Assembly (NCBI GenBank): GCA_009783365.1 | Contig: WRHG01000078.1 | Location: 1-8,074, forward strand | DNA from: Clostridia bacterium | Lineage (GTDB): Bacteria; Bacillota_A; Clostridia; Christensenellales; Aristaeellaceae | Direction: 5' to 3' | DNA: 8,074 bases | Shown here: positions 6,264 to 8,074 of the stretch, one piece after another | Numbering within the stretch: position 1 is the stretch's first letter | Layout: each line of letters begins with the position of its first letter | Notes under the pieces: generated by a model | Seen by the model: only the letters and a program-made list of their open reading frames with translations | What the model was told of the DNA's origin: nothing | The model's database searches: none | Translations under genes and position numbers: made by a program

Positions 6264-8074
6264 TTAGAATTCCAGCTTGAAGTTCACGTATTGGTCTCCG
6301 GTATCATCCAGCACCACCGTCGCGTCATAGGTTTTACCGGTCTTTTCGGAGTACAGACCTTTTACATGCATGCGCCCTTCCTTTAGAAGAACGGCGGCTA
6401 TGTCGGCTGTAAGCCGCTTCCGCTTATAGGTGAAGAATCGGTTGTCCTTCCACAAAGCGAAACGGCAGTCATGGTTTGTGCAGGAGAAGCCTTTTGGGCC
6501 TTCCGCTACCTGACTGCCGCAGCGGGGACAGGTGCCAATGCTTATGCTGTCATCTGGGAACAGCACATGCGCGTCCTTAATGGGCTGAGTGGTGTCTACA
6601 AATTTTGTCACCATTTCCCGGATGTCCCGCATGAACATCTCCGGCTCCAATTCACCCCGCTCTATCTGCCGGAGCCGCTGCTCCCATTCAGCGGTCAGTT
6701 CCGGCGATTGCAACTCCTCGGGAAGGACGGTGATCAGGGAAGCGCCTTTGTCCGTAGAAAGCAGTACGGTGGTTTTTTTCACACGCTTGCGTTTCACAAG
6801 CCCTGTTTTTATTAGCTTTTCCAGGATAGCGGCGCGGGTGGCAGGGGTGCCCAGACCCGTGTACACCATATCCTCCGGCAAACCTTCTCGCCCTGCGGTT
6901 TCCATGGCGGCCAGCAGGGTGTCCTCGGTGAAATGCTTGGGCGGGGAGGTTTGGCTCTCCTTGACAGAAGCTGTCACAGAAGGAAAAACCATATCCCTTT
7001 CCAACATTGGAAGCAGCCTGCTTTGCGGCTCCTGATCCTCTGGTTTACTCTTGAGAGCGGCGCACATGTCCGGGTCAATGGATCGCCAGCCAAGATATAC
7101 CGTAGAAGACGCTTTGGCATTGAAAGAGATCCCTTCACATTCCACCGTTACGGTGATTTCCTCTGTGCGGCTGGGTTCGCCCACAGCATGCAGCAATCGT
7201 GCCATAAGCAGAAGCAGGATGTTCTGTTCACCGGCAGGCAGGCTGGTTAAATCCGCTCCGGCTACATTTGAGGTAGGCAGAATCGCGTGATGGTCACTGA
7301 CTTTGCTGCTATCAATCAACTTGAGGGGATTGCGCGAAAACATGGATGGAACGCGAAAAGGCGCTTCCTCGATAATCATCTCAACCAGCTTAATGGCGCT
7401 GATTTTCATATGTTCCGTCAGGAACCGGCTGTCCGTGCGGGGATAGGTGCAGAGCTTCTTTTCGTACAGGGCTTGGGCATAATCCAAGGTTTGTTGCGCG
7501 GTATACCCCAACAGGCGGTTGGCATCCCTTTGTAAGCTGGTCAGATCGTAGAGCCTGGGCGGGTTCTCCTTTTTTTCCTTGCTTTCCAGCGAGGATACCT
7601 TTGCGTCCTTGCCCATGCACAGGGCAGCGACCCGTTCCGCTTCCGCCCGGTCTTGCAGGCGTTCGCTTTGGACGGCAAAACCGTCGCACTCCAACCGCAC
7701 ATGATAGAAGGGGGTTGGCTGGAACGACGCGATCTGTGCCTCACGATTGACAACCATGGAGAGTGTCGGGGTCACGACACGCCCGATATTGAGGGTTTTT
7801 CCATACATTGTTGAGAAAAGCCGCGTGGCGTTGATGCCCACCAGCCAATCCGCCTGTGCGCGGCACAGCGCCGCCATGTGCAGAGCGTCGTAGGCTGCGG
7901 AGGGTTTTAGGTTCTGAAACCCTTCCCGAATAGCCGTTTCCTCCATGGAGGAAACCCAAAGGCGCTCCACGGGTTTCCGACAATCGCACAGTGCATACAC
8001 CAAGCGAAAGATAAGCTCACCCTCACGCCCCGCGTCGGTTGCGCAGATGAGGCTGCCTGCTCTGGGATCGTTTA
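6264..8074 (-). CDS. topB: DNA topoisomerase III (type IA), 5' end outside window
   Basis: A type IA topoisomerase that cuts and passes single DNA strands; in conjugative elements it is thought to help resolve or process transferring DNA. The frame enters from the right edge, and 602 residues are visible. The toprim motif ICATDAGREGELIFR is at about 8004-8048. Next come GINATRLFS, NIGRVVTPTLSMV, and the active-site segment CTYPRTDSRFL, whose catalytic Tyr codon is 7445-7443 (equivalent to Tyr328 of E. coli TopB). GLGTPATRAAILEKL follows near 6840. The C-terminus holds a zinc ribbon CX2C-X12-CX4C (6530 to about 6465) and a short ICE-type tail ending NFKLEF. The TTG at 8003 is not the start, because the toprim motif lies upstream of it. 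The true start should be beyond the edge, roughly 100 codons away. The toprim acidic cluster reads D-A-G rather than D-x-D. The stop at 6264 is 16 bases before the TTRAP gene. Confidence 0.97.
   Translation of the reverse strand, partial: NDPRAGSLICATDAGREGELIFRLVYALCDCRKPVERLWVSSMEETAIREGFQNLKPSAAYDALHMAALCRAQADWLVGINATRLFSTMYGKTLNIGRVVTPTLSMVVNREAQIASFQPTPFYHVRLECDGFAVQSERLQDRAEAERVAALCMGKDAKVSSLESKEKKENPPRLYDLTSLQRDANRLLGYTAQQTLDYAQALYEKKLCTYPRTDSRFLTEHMKISAIKLVEMIIEEAPFRVPSMFSRNPLKLIDSSKVSDHHAILPTSNVAGADLTSLPAGEQNILLLLMARLLHAVGEPSRTEEITVTVECEGISFNAKASSTVYLGWRSIDPDMCAALKSKPEDQEPQSRLLPMLERDMVFPSVTASVKESQTSPPKHFTEDTLLAAMETAGREGLPEDMVYTGLGTPATRAAILEKLIKTGLVKRKRVKKTTVLLSTDKGASLITVLPEELQSPELTAEWEQRLRQIERGELEPEMFMRDIREMVTKFVDTTQPIKDAHVLFPDDSISIGTCPRCGSQVAEGPKGFSCTNHDCRFALWKDNRFFTYKRKRLTADIAAVLLKEGRMHVKGLYSEKTGKTYDATVVLDDTGDQYVNFKLEF

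Noticed and set aside
6264..8003. TTG at 8003 as the start of topB
   Set aside because: The toprim motif is encoded upstream of it in the same frame up to the window edge, so the gene continues past 8074.

Overview
The window reads as part of the accessory module of an integrative and conjugative element (ICE/CTn) from a Gram-positive anaerobe, most likely a gut Clostridia-type Firmicute. The reasons are the gene set (TopB-type topoisomerase III, a TTRAP-type transposon-transfer protein, a cysteine-rich VLP protein, TnpV, and a giant methylase-helicase), strong AAAGGAGG-type ribosome binding sites, tight same-strand packing, and GC content slightly above half by eye. Family names are recalled from sequence character; no search was run. 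Neither end of the element (no integrase, att site or relaxase) is inside the window.

All supported genes are on the minus strand, so transcription runs from right to left. From the right edge they are: topB, truncated by the edge at its 5' end (6264-8074); a protein made of two tandem TTRAP-like domains (5636-6247); a cysteine-rich VLP-domain protein (5213-5632); a 207-base gap holding a strong strand-specific hairpin (5061-5099); and a giant gene starting at 5005 that stays open to position 1 and leaves the window (at least 1668 codons). topB, the TTRAP gene and the VLP gene are separated by only 16 and 3 bases and each has a Shine-Dalgarno sequence at or near the end of the previous gene, so they look like one translationally coupled operon.

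The giant protein has an ArdC/LtrC-like N-terminus, an arginine/glycine/proline-rich linker, small conserved modules, an N6-adenine methyltransferase fold and the first lobe of a DEAH/SNF2 helicase. This layout recalls the phage P1 DarB antirestriction protein, so protection of transferred DNA from restriction is a reasonable inferred role.

The most striking feature is a complete tnpV gene (3898-4248) with its own good ribosome binding site, lying on the same strand inside the giant gene in another frame. Residues 253-370 of the giant protein are the out-of-frame reading of tnpV. The other points of interest are the hairpin ahead of the giant gene, whose G-U pairs exist only in the minus-strand RNA, and the duplicated TTRAP gene, whose linker seems to keep a fossil of the second copy's ribosome binding site.
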